The notes beneath the pieces are model-generated. The model ran no database searches. It saw only the letters and a list, made by a program, of their open reading frames with translations, and was not told the origin of the DNA. A stretch of DNA of 64,000 nt from Faecalibacter sp. LW9. Its GTDB lineage: Bacteria > Bacteroidota > Bacteroidia > Flavobacteriales > Weeksellaceae. Within the stretch, counting starts at the first letter, position 1, and each line of letters starts with the position of its first letter. This document shows positions 1 through 7,181 of the stretch, piece after piece. The stretch is from positions 2,666,001 to 2,730,000 of the forward strand of contig NZ_CP141062.1 in assembly GCF_034661295.1 (NCBI RefSeq), given 5' to 3'. The position numbers and the translations under genes are program-made.

Positions 1-1374
1 ATAAGCAATTGCCGCACGTGCACCACTTTGGCAATGGATGATGACAGGTTCTTTTTTATTGATTTTATCCAGATTTTTTTCAAGTGTATTTAAGGCAATA
101 TTTTCAACACCGTTGATATGACCACTTTTGTATTCGTTTTCGGTACGGACATCAATTTTCTGAATATTTTTGTTTTCCAAATACGATTTAAAAGTATCTG
201 TATCAATGGTTTTTACTTTTTGTAAAGACAAGTTGTAATCTGAAGGATTGGTAATGTAACCATAAATATTGTCCATTCCGATACGCATCAGTTTTCGGGT
301 AAGGTCTTCGATTTGGTTTTCTTCGGCAATCAAAATAATCTGGTTTTGATAATCGACAATCGAACCAGCAAATGTGGAGAATGTTTTCATATTTTCAATC
401 AGAAAACTTCCCTTAATAAATCCTTTACCTGAAACTGATTTTGGTCTGGCATCTATAACGGTTAACCCATTTTTAATTGCATTATCGATCTCCTTCTGAT
501 TGAGTTCAGTAAGTTTTGGCACTTCAACCAATAGTGGACGATCTGCTTTGTTCAGATGCTTCATCACCGCAAAATATTTTGGCGGAGCTGGTTGGTCTTT
601 CAAAATATAAGTTACAAAATCGGCTTCTTTTCCTGAAAATTGTAAAGCTGGATTAGTTAGTTTTTCTTGTTTCAAAGTAGATTGCGGAATATTGCTCAAA
701 CTTTTCCCACAGAAAGAACCTGCTCCGTGTCCTGGCCATATTTCGGTATTATCTGGTAATTTCAAGAATTTTTCAATAGAATGATAGAGTTGTTTTGCAC
801 CAACTTCCTGCGACCCAATTTGTCCGGCAGCTTTCTCCAATAAATCAGGACGACCGACATCGCCTACAAAAATAAAATCTCCGGTAATGGCTTTCATTGG
901 ATTTTCTGTATCGTCTTTAACCAAAAAAGTCAGGCTCTCGGGCGTATGTCCCGGGGTGTGTATTACGTCAATTATAATCTTACCTATTTTGATTTGATCT
1001 CCGTCTTTTAGTCCTTGATGTGGAAAATCATATTGCCAGTCTTTTCCGCCTTCTTCAGATAAATACAAGGGTGCTTTGGTCACTGCTGCAAGTTCTCTCG
1101 AACCGCTGAGAAAATCAGCGTGAATATGGGTTTCGGTAATTTTCGTTATTTTCAGATTGTTTGCTTTAGCAATTTCCAGATAGGTATCAATATCTCTTTT
1201 CGGGTCGATCACAATGGCTTCTTTTGTTTCTGTATCACCAACGATATAACTTGCCTGCGACAATGTTTCATCATAAATACGTTCAAAAAATAAAGTTTGA
1301 GCAAACGAGGTATTAGAAAGTAAGAGTATTGCTACCAACCAAAGAAAACTGTTTTTTAAAAAGATGGATTTCAT
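1..1374 (-). CDS. Exported persulfide dioxygenase (MBL fold)-rhodanese fusion, 3' end outside window
   Basis: Metallo-beta-lactamase-fold hydrolase of the ETHE1/persulfide dioxygenase type fused to rhodanese domains. I translated 458 codons from ATG 1374 to the window edge. Residues 1-26 look like a signal peptide (hydrophobic core ending SFAQ), so the enzyme is probably periplasmic. The metal motif THIHADF is at residues 82-88, followed by HTPGHTPES and WPGHGAGS. A first rhodanese-like repeat (IDARPKSV) lacks an obvious active Cys; the last one has the active loop HCQSGARA at the window edge. By family knowledge it oxidises persulfide sulfur to sulfite and moves sulfane sulfur, downstream of sulfide:quinone oxidoreductase (9181-10443). 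A GTAAC/GTTAC operator and a -7 box lie upstream. The call is firm; the physiological substrate is inferred. Confidence 0.9.
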   Translation of the reverse strand, partial: MKSIFLKNSFLWLVAILLLSNTSFAQTLFFERIYDETLSQASYIVGDTETKEAIVIDPKRDIDTYLEIAKANNLKITKITETHIHADFLSGSRELAAVTKAPLYLSEEGGKDWQYDFPHQGLKDGDQIKIGKIIIDVIHTPGHTPESLTFLVKDDTENPMKAITGDFIFVGDVGRPDLLEKAAGQIGSQEVGAKQLYHSIEKFLKLPDNTEIWPGHGAGSFCGKSLSNIPQSTLKQEKLTNPALQFSGKEADFVTYILKDQPAPPKYFAVMKHLNKADRPLLVEVPKLTELNQKEIDNAIKNGLTVIDARPKSVSGKGFIKGSFLIENMKTFSTFAGSIVDYQNQIILIAEENQIEDLTRKLMRIGMDNIYGYITNPSDYNLSLQKVKTIDTDTFKSYLENKNIQKIDVRTENEYKSGHINGVENIALNTLEKNLDKINKKEPVIIHCQSGARAAIAY

Positions 1375-1453
1375 ATATTAATTGCTTTAAAATTTCAATG
1401 TTTAAAACTATCTACACTAACTTTAGTACGTTATTAATGTGGTAATAAATCCT

Positions 1454-1497
1454 CAAAATTAGCATTTACAGTTTGGGCAGAAAGTAACATAGGTTAC
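1454..1497 (-). promoter_or_regulatory. Operator 1 plus -7 box for the persulfide dioxygenase gene
   Basis: GTAACATAGGTTAC at 1484-1497 is a GTAAC-N4-GTTAC palindrome. On the minus strand the -7 box TAATTTTG (TANNTTTG class) is at 1461-1454. The palindrome centre is 29.5 bp upstream of the box, which puts it near -41.5 from the expected start: the class II Crp/Fnr activator position. The same geometry occurs at three other promoters in the island. Confidence 0.7.
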
Positions 1498-1556
1498 ATA
1501 ACAAAAAACGAGGACTTTAAATTCTCGTTTTTTATGACACCCTTTAAACAGCATTT

Positions 1557-1952
1557 TTAATCAGACTTTTCCATCACTTCAAATACACAATCCACCGCCA
1601 AACTAAATGCAGGCATTCCACCTGTAATGGCTGCCGTTTCGCAAACGCCAAAGAGTTCTTTTACGGTAGCTCCGGCTTTTAAGGCTCCTTTAGCGTGCAG
1701 TTTTGCAGGTTCTTTGTGCATTCCCCCAATCAGTAAAGCAAAATGTACCAATTGCTGGGTTTTCTTGTCGAGTGGATTATTGTAAATAAGTTGTTCACGG
1801 TATTTCTCTATGACTTCTATCGCACCTGTTTCTTCCGAAAGTTTTGCCAAATGCAATCTTTTTTCGATATTTTCCGGAACGAAACCCAACAACTCTTCAT
1901 ACTTTTTTCTGATGTTTTCCATTAGCCAATCAGGGTTGAGGTATTTGGTCAT
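1557..1952 (-). CDS. Carboxymuconolactone decarboxylase (CMD/AhpD-like) family protein
   Basis: 131-residue all-helical protein of the CMD/AhpD superfamily; the core LVHFALLIGGMHKEPAKLHA followed by AGATVKELFGVCETAAITGG is typical. AhpD proteins use a CxxC pair, but only a single Cys (GVC) sits at the equivalent helix here, so thiol peroxidase-reductase chemistry by the usual mechanism is doubtful. The start codon overlaps the stop of the upstream DinB gene as ATGA, which indicates translational coupling in a two-gene operon. This operon carries operator 2, so it is probably co-regulated with the sulfide genes. The substrate is unknown. Confidence 0.85.
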   Translation of the reverse strand: MTKYLNPDWLMENIRKKYEELLGFVPENIEKRLHLAKLSEETGAIEVIEKYREQLIYNNPLDKKTQQLVHFALLIGGMHKEPAKLHAKGALKAGATVKELFGVCETAAITGGMPAFSLAVDCVFEVMEKSD

Positions 1953-2428
1953 TCCATATATTCAGCAGGATAAATATTGTTCTGACGCATTAACATATCC
2001 ACTTGTCCCAAATGATAGGAATGGTGACCGAAAGTAATCCACAAAAATGCCATCACTGTGTATGTTCTTCCCATAAAGGAAACGGTTTTGTTCAAATCTT
2101 CTTCGGTATAGGTTTTCAGAATTTCTAATCCTCGGGCAAAAACTTCTTTGTATTTATCCACTAATGGCTGTCCATTCGGAATATTTTCCAGTAGAGAAGC
2201 ATTATCGGGTTTTGGGATTGCCAATCCGCTTTTGCCGTCTTTCATTGCCTGAAACCAATGTATTTCTGCCAATACAAAATGACGGATCAATCCGCCGATA
2301 TTAATCGTGTTTACACGAGTTCCGAGATACATCACTTCGTTGTCAATCGGTGTACTTTTAAATACCTCATCGGGAACATCTTTTAATAGTTCCAATGTTT
2401 GAAGATAGAGTTGTTCGTGAATGCTCAA
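1949..2428 (-). CDS. DinB-family putative metal-dependent enzyme
   Basis: 159 residues of DinB/YfiT four-helix type. The metal-binding His positions are visible in RHFVLAEIHWFQ and in the C-terminal GHHSYHLGQVDML. Many DinB proteins in Gram-positive and Bacteroidota organisms are low-molecular-weight thiol (bacillithiol-like) transferases; that link would suit a persulfide island but is only inference. It is first in a two-gene operon with the CMD protein (4-nt overlap). Its stop is TGA, so UGA is a normal terminator here. The ATG at 2428 gives the family-typical N-terminus. Confidence 0.85.
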   Translation of the reverse strand: MSIHEQLYLQTLELLKDVPDEVFKSTPIDNEVMYLGTRVNTINIGGLIRHFVLAEIHWFQAMKDGKSGLAIPKPDNASLLENIPNGQPLVDKYKEVFARGLEILKTYTEEDLNKTVSFMGRTYTVMAFLWITFGHHSYHLGQVDMLMRQNNIYPAEYME

Positions 2429-2491
2429 AAAGCGGTTAAATTCCTGAAGTGTGCTTTATTTTCCATTTGTTCCTTAAATTTTAATTTTCTA

Positions 2492-2535
2492 TAAAATTAA
2501 CCAGGAACTAAAAGATGTACAGTAACCAATGTTAC
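2492..2535 (-). promoter_or_regulatory. Operator 2 plus -7-like box for the DinB-CMD operon
   Basis: GTAACCAATGTTAC at 2522-2535 is a perfect GTAAC-N4-GTTAC palindrome. On the minus strand TAATTTTA at 2499-2492 matches TANNTTTG except for its last base. The 29.5-bp spacing from palindrome centre to box equals that of the other three sites. Confidence 0.6.
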
Positions 2536-2548
2536 AAAGCCCAATAAA

Positions 2549-2583
2549 AAAGCCAGGTAACAATAAAACGTTACCTAGCTTTT
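2549..2583 (-). terminator. Rho-independent terminator
   Basis: The 11-bp arms AGCCAGGTAAC and GTTACCTAGCT pair with one mismatch around an 8-nt loop. Read on the minus strand a T-run follows, so it ends the DUF1269-like gene just upstream. The arms contain GTAAC and GTTAC by chance of the stem; the N8 spacing differs from the operators. Confidence 0.7.
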
Positions 2584-2601
2584 GATTCTCTAGAATCAGG
2601 A

Positions 2602-3393
2602 TTAATCCAATTTTTCTTTCAGTTTTTCTAATTTCTCCTCCTGATACTTGATTCTTTTTCTCAAGAACTCTTCTCTTTTTTCCTGAATACTTTCTTTGAA
2701 GTCTTCGATTTTGTCTGAAACTTTATCTCTGAGATTTTCCAACCAGTTCTCATACTGTTTTTTCTGAGATGCTTCTTTGATGGAAAGTTGTTTCTTGAAT
2801 TCTTCTCGTTGTTTTTTTAGTTCTTCAAGTTTCAACTGAATTTTTTCTTTTACCTCATCAACGGCATTTTTCAATTGATCTTCCAAATCTTCAATTTCAT
2901 CGTCTAATTCATCCAAACTTTTTTGAAGACTTTTATCCAACTCTTCGTCAATGTTTATACGTTTTACCGTTACGTTCAACGATTTTGCCATTTCATCTAT
3001 CGGCACTTCCCAACTTTCATCTATATGTGCGATAAAAGCTGTTTTGTCGTTAGGCAATGCATCAGTAATTTTTTTCAGATAATCGATTTGGGCATCATCC
3101 TTTATCATATCGCCTGTTAATCCGACCAAAGACCCAATCGTCGCACCGAACAGCATTCCCAAAGGGCCACCTAAAATTCCCAGAAAAGTTCCGGTTAATG
3201 CCCCTCCGGCAGTATAAGAAAGTTCGTTGCCTCCTTTTGAGTTTTTGATTACGACATTACCGTCGCTATCCTTCGTTACGATGATATTTTCGCCGAGCAG
3301 AATATCTCTGTTACTATTAAGTTCACTTACATTTTGTGAAACTTTAAAAATATCAGCTTCATTATCCGCTAATACAATAATTACTTTATCCAT
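2602..3393 (-). CDS. DUF1269-like protein with glycine-zipper segment and long coiled coil
   Basis: 263 residues from ATG 3393 (MDKVIIVLADNEADIF); the longer frame upstream reads into the preceding SDR gene. The N-terminal domain resembles the DUF1269 family. A glycine-rich hydrophobic stretch at about 66-95 (GGALTGTFLGILGGPLGMLF) could insert in or pack against a membrane. From about residue 150 to the end there is a strongly charged Glu/Lys helix of coiled-coil type. Such proteins are often called general-stress or membrane-associated, with no proven biochemical role. It lies 16 nt after the broken SDR and ends at a strong terminator. Confidence 0.75.
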   Translation of the reverse strand: MDKVIIVLADNEADIFKVSQNVSELNSNRDILLGENIIVTKDSDGNVVIKNSKGGNELSYTAGGALTGTFLGILGGPLGMLFGATIGSLVGLTGDMIKDDAQIDYLKKITDALPNDKTAFIAHIDESWEVPIDEMAKSLNVTVKRINIDEELDKSLQKSLDELDDEIEDLEDQLKNAVDEVKEKIQLKLEELKKQREEFKKQLSIKEASQKKQYENWLENLRDKVSDKIEDFKESIQEKREEFLRKRIKYQEEKLEKLKEKLD

Positions 3394-3409
3394 TTTTATT
3401 TTAATTATT

Positions 3410-4156
3410 TTATTGAATGGTCGTTCCGCCATCTACCGGAAGATTTACACCTGTGATGTACTTAGCTTCGTCAGAAGCTAAAAATAATGCAGCATTTGAA
3501 ATATCTTCGGCAAAACCTAATTTTTTCATGGGGATAATGCCTAAGAAGTGGTCTTTATAATCCGGATGCTGTAAAAAGGACTCGCTCATCGGCGTCAGAA
3601 TATACCCGGATTAATGGCATTTACCCGAATACCAAAGTACGAAATCTACTGCAGCCGCTCTTGTAATGGCAGAAACGCCTCCTTTAGATGCCGTATAAGC
3701 CCCCGGCTCCGACATCCCTGTTAAAGCAGCAATAGACGAAATATTCACAATGCTGCCTCCGTTTTCTTTCAAATAGGGCAATGCTGCCTGCATGCCCAAC
3801 ATCACGCTGTTGATGTTGATTGCATAGGCTTTGGTCCAGGTTTCTTCGGTTTGCTCTTCAAAAGCAACCGGCACCGAAATGCCCGCATTGTTAATGAGAA
3901 TATCTAATTTGCCATACGCTTCAATCGTTTGGGGTAAAACGGTCTCGAACCAGTCTTTGCGGCTGGATACATCGTGTACCACTGCAATAGCATCGCCACC
4001 ATCGGCTTTAATTTTTTCTACGATGGTAGCTAATTTTTCTTTTTGAATATCGGTAGCAATTACTTTGGCTCCTTCTTTGGCGAAAGAATACGCCATGGCT
4101 TCGCCCATTCCGGAAGCTGCTCCGGTAATGATGGCTACTTTGTTTTCAAGTCTCAT
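3410..4156 (-). pseudogene. SDR-family oxidoreductase, two compensating frameshifts
   Basis: Classical short-chain dehydrogenase: Rossmann motif TGAASGMGEA near residue 11, NNAG, and catalytic Ser-Tyr-Lys (NISSIAALTG, then AYTASKGG). The start (ATG 4156) and stop (3410-3412, after VDGGTTIQ) are in the same frame and 249 codons apart, the usual family length. Between about 3645 and 3607 the conserved [11 protein letters not shown] sequence lies in another frame, so the main frame hits TAA at 3611-3613. One change near VDFV and a lost G before the Tyr-Ile-Leu-Thr-Pro segment would explain this. Either two real indels inactivate the gene or the sequence is wrong. It follows the OYE gene, probably one operon. 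Confidence 0.8.
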
Positions 4157-4187
4157 TAGTTTTTTCTTTTGAATGGTGGATGGTATT

Positions 4188-5396
4188 TTATATGGCAACT
4201 TTGGACGATGTAGCATAGTCCGCATTGAAAACACAGTTGGTGGTCCAATAGACGGAAGACATGCATTTATTGCATTGGATACATCGGCCTTTTTCCATCG
4301 GATTTTCTTTCATTTTATTGATGGTATCAGGTTCGCGAAGCAGGGCTCTTCCCATGGCTACAAAATCAAAACCTTCCTGCATAGCGGTTTGCAAGTGAGA
4401 ATAATCATTAATACCGCCTAATAGTATCAACTGTGCATTTTTCACCACGGTTTGAAACTGACGAGCCGATTTAAGCATGTATAAATGTTCGTAGGGATAT
4501 TCGCCCAACACCCATTTTCCAAACCATTTTACGCCCAATCGGAAAATCCCTTTTTGTGTTTTGGACATGCCATCCAGATCGGTTTCGCCTCGGAAAAGGT
4601 ACATCTGGTTTTTTACAGAAGACCCCATTGTAAGCTCAAAAGCATCGACACAACTCGTTTCATCCAATATTTTTGCCGTAATAAGCGATTCGTCTAACCA
4701 TATGGAATTTTTAATTCCATCGTCCATCGACAGTTTGATGATGATGGCCAAGCGGTCTTTTACCCTTTCTTTTACCGCAACCAAAATTTCTTTGGCAAAC
4801 CGTGTGCGATTTTCAATCGAACCACCGTATTCGTCTTTTCGTTTGTTTATCCAGGGACTGAAAAATGAAGATACCAAGTACAAATGGTCAAAATGAAGTT
4901 CAATGGCATCAAAACCAGCATCAGCTGCTACTTCTGCGGCATCCGCAAACTGATTGATCACTTGTTTGATTTCTTCACGTTTAATCTCTCTACACAACTG
5001 AAAGCTCGAAGGATTTCTGAAATTGGAAGGAGCAAGCGGCTGCACACCCGTAATCTGCTTTGTGGCCACCGGTCCTGCATGACCAAGCTGGGCAGATGCC
5101 ATCCCTCCGGCCTCGTGTATGGTATCTGTGAATTTCTTGAGTCCGTCGATGTTTTCACGAACCATCAAAATCTCACCCGGAGCAGCAAAACCTTCTTTCG
5201 AGATGGCACAATAGGCGATGGTGGTCATACCTACTCCTCCCTGGATAAAACCGAGATGAAAGTCAATCAGGGCTTGTGTTACTTTCCCCTCGGGGCTTCT
5301 GCCTTCACTGGTCGCTGCTTTTATAATTCTATTGGGAAGCGTTATCGGACCCAATTTCGCTGGCGAAAAAACTTTATTGGGATCATGTGCGTTCAT
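4188..5396 (-). CDS. Old Yellow Enzyme-type NADH:flavin oxidoreductase
   Basis: 402-residue FMN-binding (beta/alpha)8-barrel ene-reductase. It starts FSPAKLGPITLPNRIIKAAT and has QLGHAGPVA, ELHFDHLYLVSSFFSPW, and the C-terminal barrel strands LLGGIND and FVAMGRALLREPD. The C-terminal Cys group CIQCNKCMSS recalls the 2,4-dienoyl-CoA-reductase-like subfamily, which carries an iron-sulfur site; whether this one does is uncertain. It is divergent from a TetR gene with an operator-like palindrome between them, and is followed by the SDR pseudogene. This fits an inducible reductase for electrophilic enones. Confidence 0.88.
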   Translation of the reverse strand: MNAHDPNKVFSPAKLGPITLPNRIIKAATSEGRSPEGKVTQALIDFHLGFIQGGVGMTTIAYCAISKEGFAAPGEILMVRENIDGLKKFTDTIHEAGGMASAQLGHAGPVATKQITGVQPLAPSNFRNPSSFQLCREIKREEIKQVINQFADAAEVAADAGFDAIELHFDHLYLVSSFFSPWINKRKDEYGGSIENRTRFAKEILVAVKERVKDRLAIIIKLSMDDGIKNSIWLDESLITAKILDETSCVDAFELTMGSSVKNQMYLFRGETDLDGMSKTQKGIFRLGVKWFGKWVLGEYPYEHLYMLKSARQFQTVVKNAQLILLGGINDYSHLQTAMQEGFDFVAMGRALLREPDTINKMKENPMEKGRCIQCNKCMSSVYWTTNCVFNADYATSSKVAI

Positions 5397-5422
5397 AATG
5401 ATTTAACTTTTTATGATTATAC

Positions 5423-5430
5423 CAAAGATA
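5423..5430 (-). promoter_or_regulatory. -7 box for the OYE gene
   Basis: On the minus strand the sequence reads TATCTTTG, a match to TANNTTTG, 27 nt upstream of the OYE start. The palindrome at 5446-5468 lies just upstream, over the expected -33 region. Confidence 0.5.
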
Positions 5431-5445
5431 ATAAAAAAAAAACAC

Positions 5446-5468
5446 AAATGTGATAACATGTAACATTT
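5446..5468. promoter_or_regulatory. Candidate TetR operator in the OYE/TetR divergent region
   Basis: A 23-bp imperfect palindrome with 6-bp perfect arms AAATGT and ACATTT; eight of eleven base pairs are symmetric about 5457. It lies between the divergent -7 boxes at 5423-5430 and 5479-5486, where a TetR-type repressor could block both promoters. Confidence 0.55.
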
Positions 5469-5478
5469 AAATTATTAT

Positions 5479-5486
5479 TAAATTTG
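5479..5486 (+). promoter_or_regulatory. -7 box for the TetR gene
   Basis: TAAATTTG fits the Bacteroidota TANNTTTG element, 80 nt upstream of the TetR ATG. No clear -33 TTG was seen. Confidence 0.45.
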
Positions 5487-5566
5487 CCTCAATTAGACAA
5501 TGGAAAATAGCTCTGTTTGAAAAATATAAATGAACAAAATACGCATCGAACATAAATAGATTGAAT

Positions 5567-6103
5567 ATGAAACCTGTGAACCGAGCAGATTCTATACAAA
5601 ATAAAGAAGCGATTCTAAAGACAGCCATGCGGTTATTTCGGACAAGAGGCATTGCTATTTCTTTGACAGAAATAGCAAAAGAAGCCAATGTTTCAAGAAT
5701 GACTTTTTACCGCCATTTTCCGGATAAAAATGCCATTGTATTGGCTGTGTTTCAGTATAATTTAAATGAATTAAATAAATATGCACAAAAGCTACAGGAT
5801 AACGATGATGCTTTCTACTTTCTGCTAAAAAAAGTTTTATTACAGCGTGTAGAGTATCACAATTTTCTGCCATATATCGATGCTGACGGACAAGTTTTGA
5901 CCTCTTCGATGCTGATTGAGATTTTCGAAAAACCTATTCAAAGAGCAAAGGGAAAAAGACTTTTACGGAGTGATTTTTCCGGAGAAAAGGATTTATTGTT
6001 GTTGATTTCGATGATGGGAGGAGCTGTTACTTACATGCAAACCTTAGATAAAACAGCTATTGAACGGACGTTAGAGTTAATTACAGAGGGTATTAGGGTT
6101 TAA
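5567..6103 (+). CDS. TetR/AcrR-family transcriptional regulator
   Basis: 178 residues from ATG 5567 (a TTG six bases earlier is in frame and less likely). The N-terminal helix-turn-helix ISLTEIAKEANVSRMTFYRH is typical of TetR. The C-terminal half is variable, as expected for a ligand-binding domain. It is divergent from the OYE/SDR operon, so local repression of that operon, relieved by an electrophile or its substrate, is the simplest hypothesis. It converges on the Crp/Fnr gene with only 17 nt between stops. Confidence 0.88.
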   Translation: MKPVNRADSIQNKEAILKTAMRLFRTRGIAISLTEIAKEANVSRMTFYRHFPDKNAIVLAVFQYNLNELNKYAQKLQDNDDAFYFLLKKVLLQRVEYHNFLPYIDADGQVLTSSMLIEIFEKPIQRAKGKRLLRSDFSGEKDLLLLISMMGGAVTYMQTLDKTAIERTLELITEGIRV

Positions 6104-6120
6104 AAGTTTCTTCCATAGCG

Positions 6121-6750
6121 TTAGTTTAACAATTCTATGTTATTGCGGTTCAACTTTATCTTTCCTTCATTTTCCAATGCTTTCAGCAATCGTGAAATTA
6201 CTACACGGGAACTGTTGAGTTCGTAAGCAATTTCCTGATGGGTTTTGGTGATGATACTTGAATTATTAATCTTGCTTTTTTCCTGAAGATAGTTATAAAG
6301 TCGCTCATCCATATGCATAAAAGCGATGTTGTCTATCGCAGCCAGCATTTCATTGAAACGGTTGTTGTAACTTTGAAATACGAAAGCACGCCAGCTTTTA
6401 TATTTACCCATCCATTCTTCCATTTTGCCCACAGGAATCATGGCTACCAAACCGTTATTTTCAGCCACCGCACGAATTTCACTTTTTTTGTCGCCCATGC
6501 AACAGTTAAGTGTCATGGAGCAAGTGTCGCCTTTTTCGATAAAATAGAGCAACAGTTCGCCTGTATCAAAATCTTCCCGCATGATTTTGATGGCTCCGCT
6601 AATCAGCAAAGGCATGGTTTTGATGTATTTTCCTATATCGATTAACACATCGCCTTCCTTAAATTCAACCAGCTTCGCAACTGAAATTATTTCGTCAATC
6701 AGCTCTTTTTCAAATATACCCCGATAGGTTTCACGGATTAATTCGTCCAT
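6121..6750 (-). CDS. Crp/Fnr-family regulator, candidate activator of the sulfide island
   Basis: 209 residues: a cyclic-nucleotide-binding-like barrel (about 15-125), a dimerisation helix, and a C-terminal winged helix with THQEIAYELNSSRVVISRLL. There is no Fnr-type N-terminal Cys cluster, but a Cys pair sits in the barrel (NCCMGDKKSE, about residue 84), which could sense thiol or persulfide state. It is last in a tight operon of YeeE-porin-YeeE-Crp (gaps 5, 5 and 12 nt) driven from operator 3. Four sulfide-related promoters here share a palindrome at the class II Crp position, which makes this protein the obvious candidate binder. That link is inference. Confidence 0.88.
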   Translation of the reverse strand: MDELIRETYRGIFEKELIDEIISVAKLVEFKEGDVLIDIGKYIKTMPLLISGAIKIMREDFDTGELLLYFIEKGDTCSMTLNCCMGDKKSEIRAVAENNGLVAMIPVGKMEEWMGKYKSWRAFVFQSYNNRFNEMLAAIDNIAFMHMDERLYNYLQEKSKINNSSIITKTHQEIAYELNSSRVVISRLLKALENEGKIKLNRNNIELLN

Positions 6751-6762
6751 ATTTATTTTGAT

Positions 6763-7176
6763 TTAATGAGGCAATTTATCTTTTATCAGACCGTAAAGCC
6801 ACGTTCCTAATACCGCTCCTAAAATTACAACTAAAATCGGGAAATAGCCAGCTCCTGTCATTACAAACATAGGACCCGGACATGCTCCCGCCAATGCCCA
6901 GCCTAAACCAAAAAGAATACCACCTATTAAATAGCGTGGAATACTTTTATCCTTGTCTGCAATGACAATGGGATTGCCATTCACGTCTTTTACTTTGTTT
7001 CTTTTGATGTACTGTACTATGATTATTCCCACTGCTAAAGCTGTACCCATCAATCCATACATGTGAATGGATTGAAACTGGAACATTTCATAAATGCGAA
7101 ACCATGATGCGGCTTCGGATTTGTACATGACAATTCCGAAAAATGTTCCGATCAGTAAGTAAACTATATTTTTCAT
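6763..7176 (-). CDS. YeeE/YedE-family membrane protein (short half)
   Basis: 137 residues with about four membrane helices and the family motif GLGWALAGACPGPMF, whose Cys is conserved in YeeE/YedE (TsuA-like) thiosulfate or sulfur-compound channels. This is half length; its partner is the other YeeE/YedE half at 8543-9100, and the two probably form a split transporter as in the PmpA/PmpB pair. It starts 5 nt after the porin stop. It would act in the inner membrane moving thiosulfate or another sulfur compound. The transported species is not shown by the sequence. Confidence 0.85.
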   Translation of the reverse strand: MKNIVYLLIGTFFGIVMYKSEAASWFRIYEMFQFQSIHMYGLMGTALAVGIIIVQYIKRNKVKDVNGNPIVIADKDKSIPRYLIGGILFGLGWALAGACPGPMFVMTGAGYFPILVVILGAVLGTWLYGLIKDKLPH

Positions 7177-7181
7177 TGCTT

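Noticed and set aside
2549-2583. GTAAC and GTTAC inside a hairpin as a fifth regulon operator
   Set aside because: The arms are 8 nt apart, not 4, and the element is a terminator with a T-run.
2602-3432. Longer start for the DUF1269-like protein
   Set aside because: The extra residues up to 3432 overlap the SDR C-terminus; the ATG at 3393 gives the natural start.
4884-5453. 189-residue plus-strand frame opposite the OYE gene
   Set aside because: It is antisense to a clearly coding gene and has no domain.
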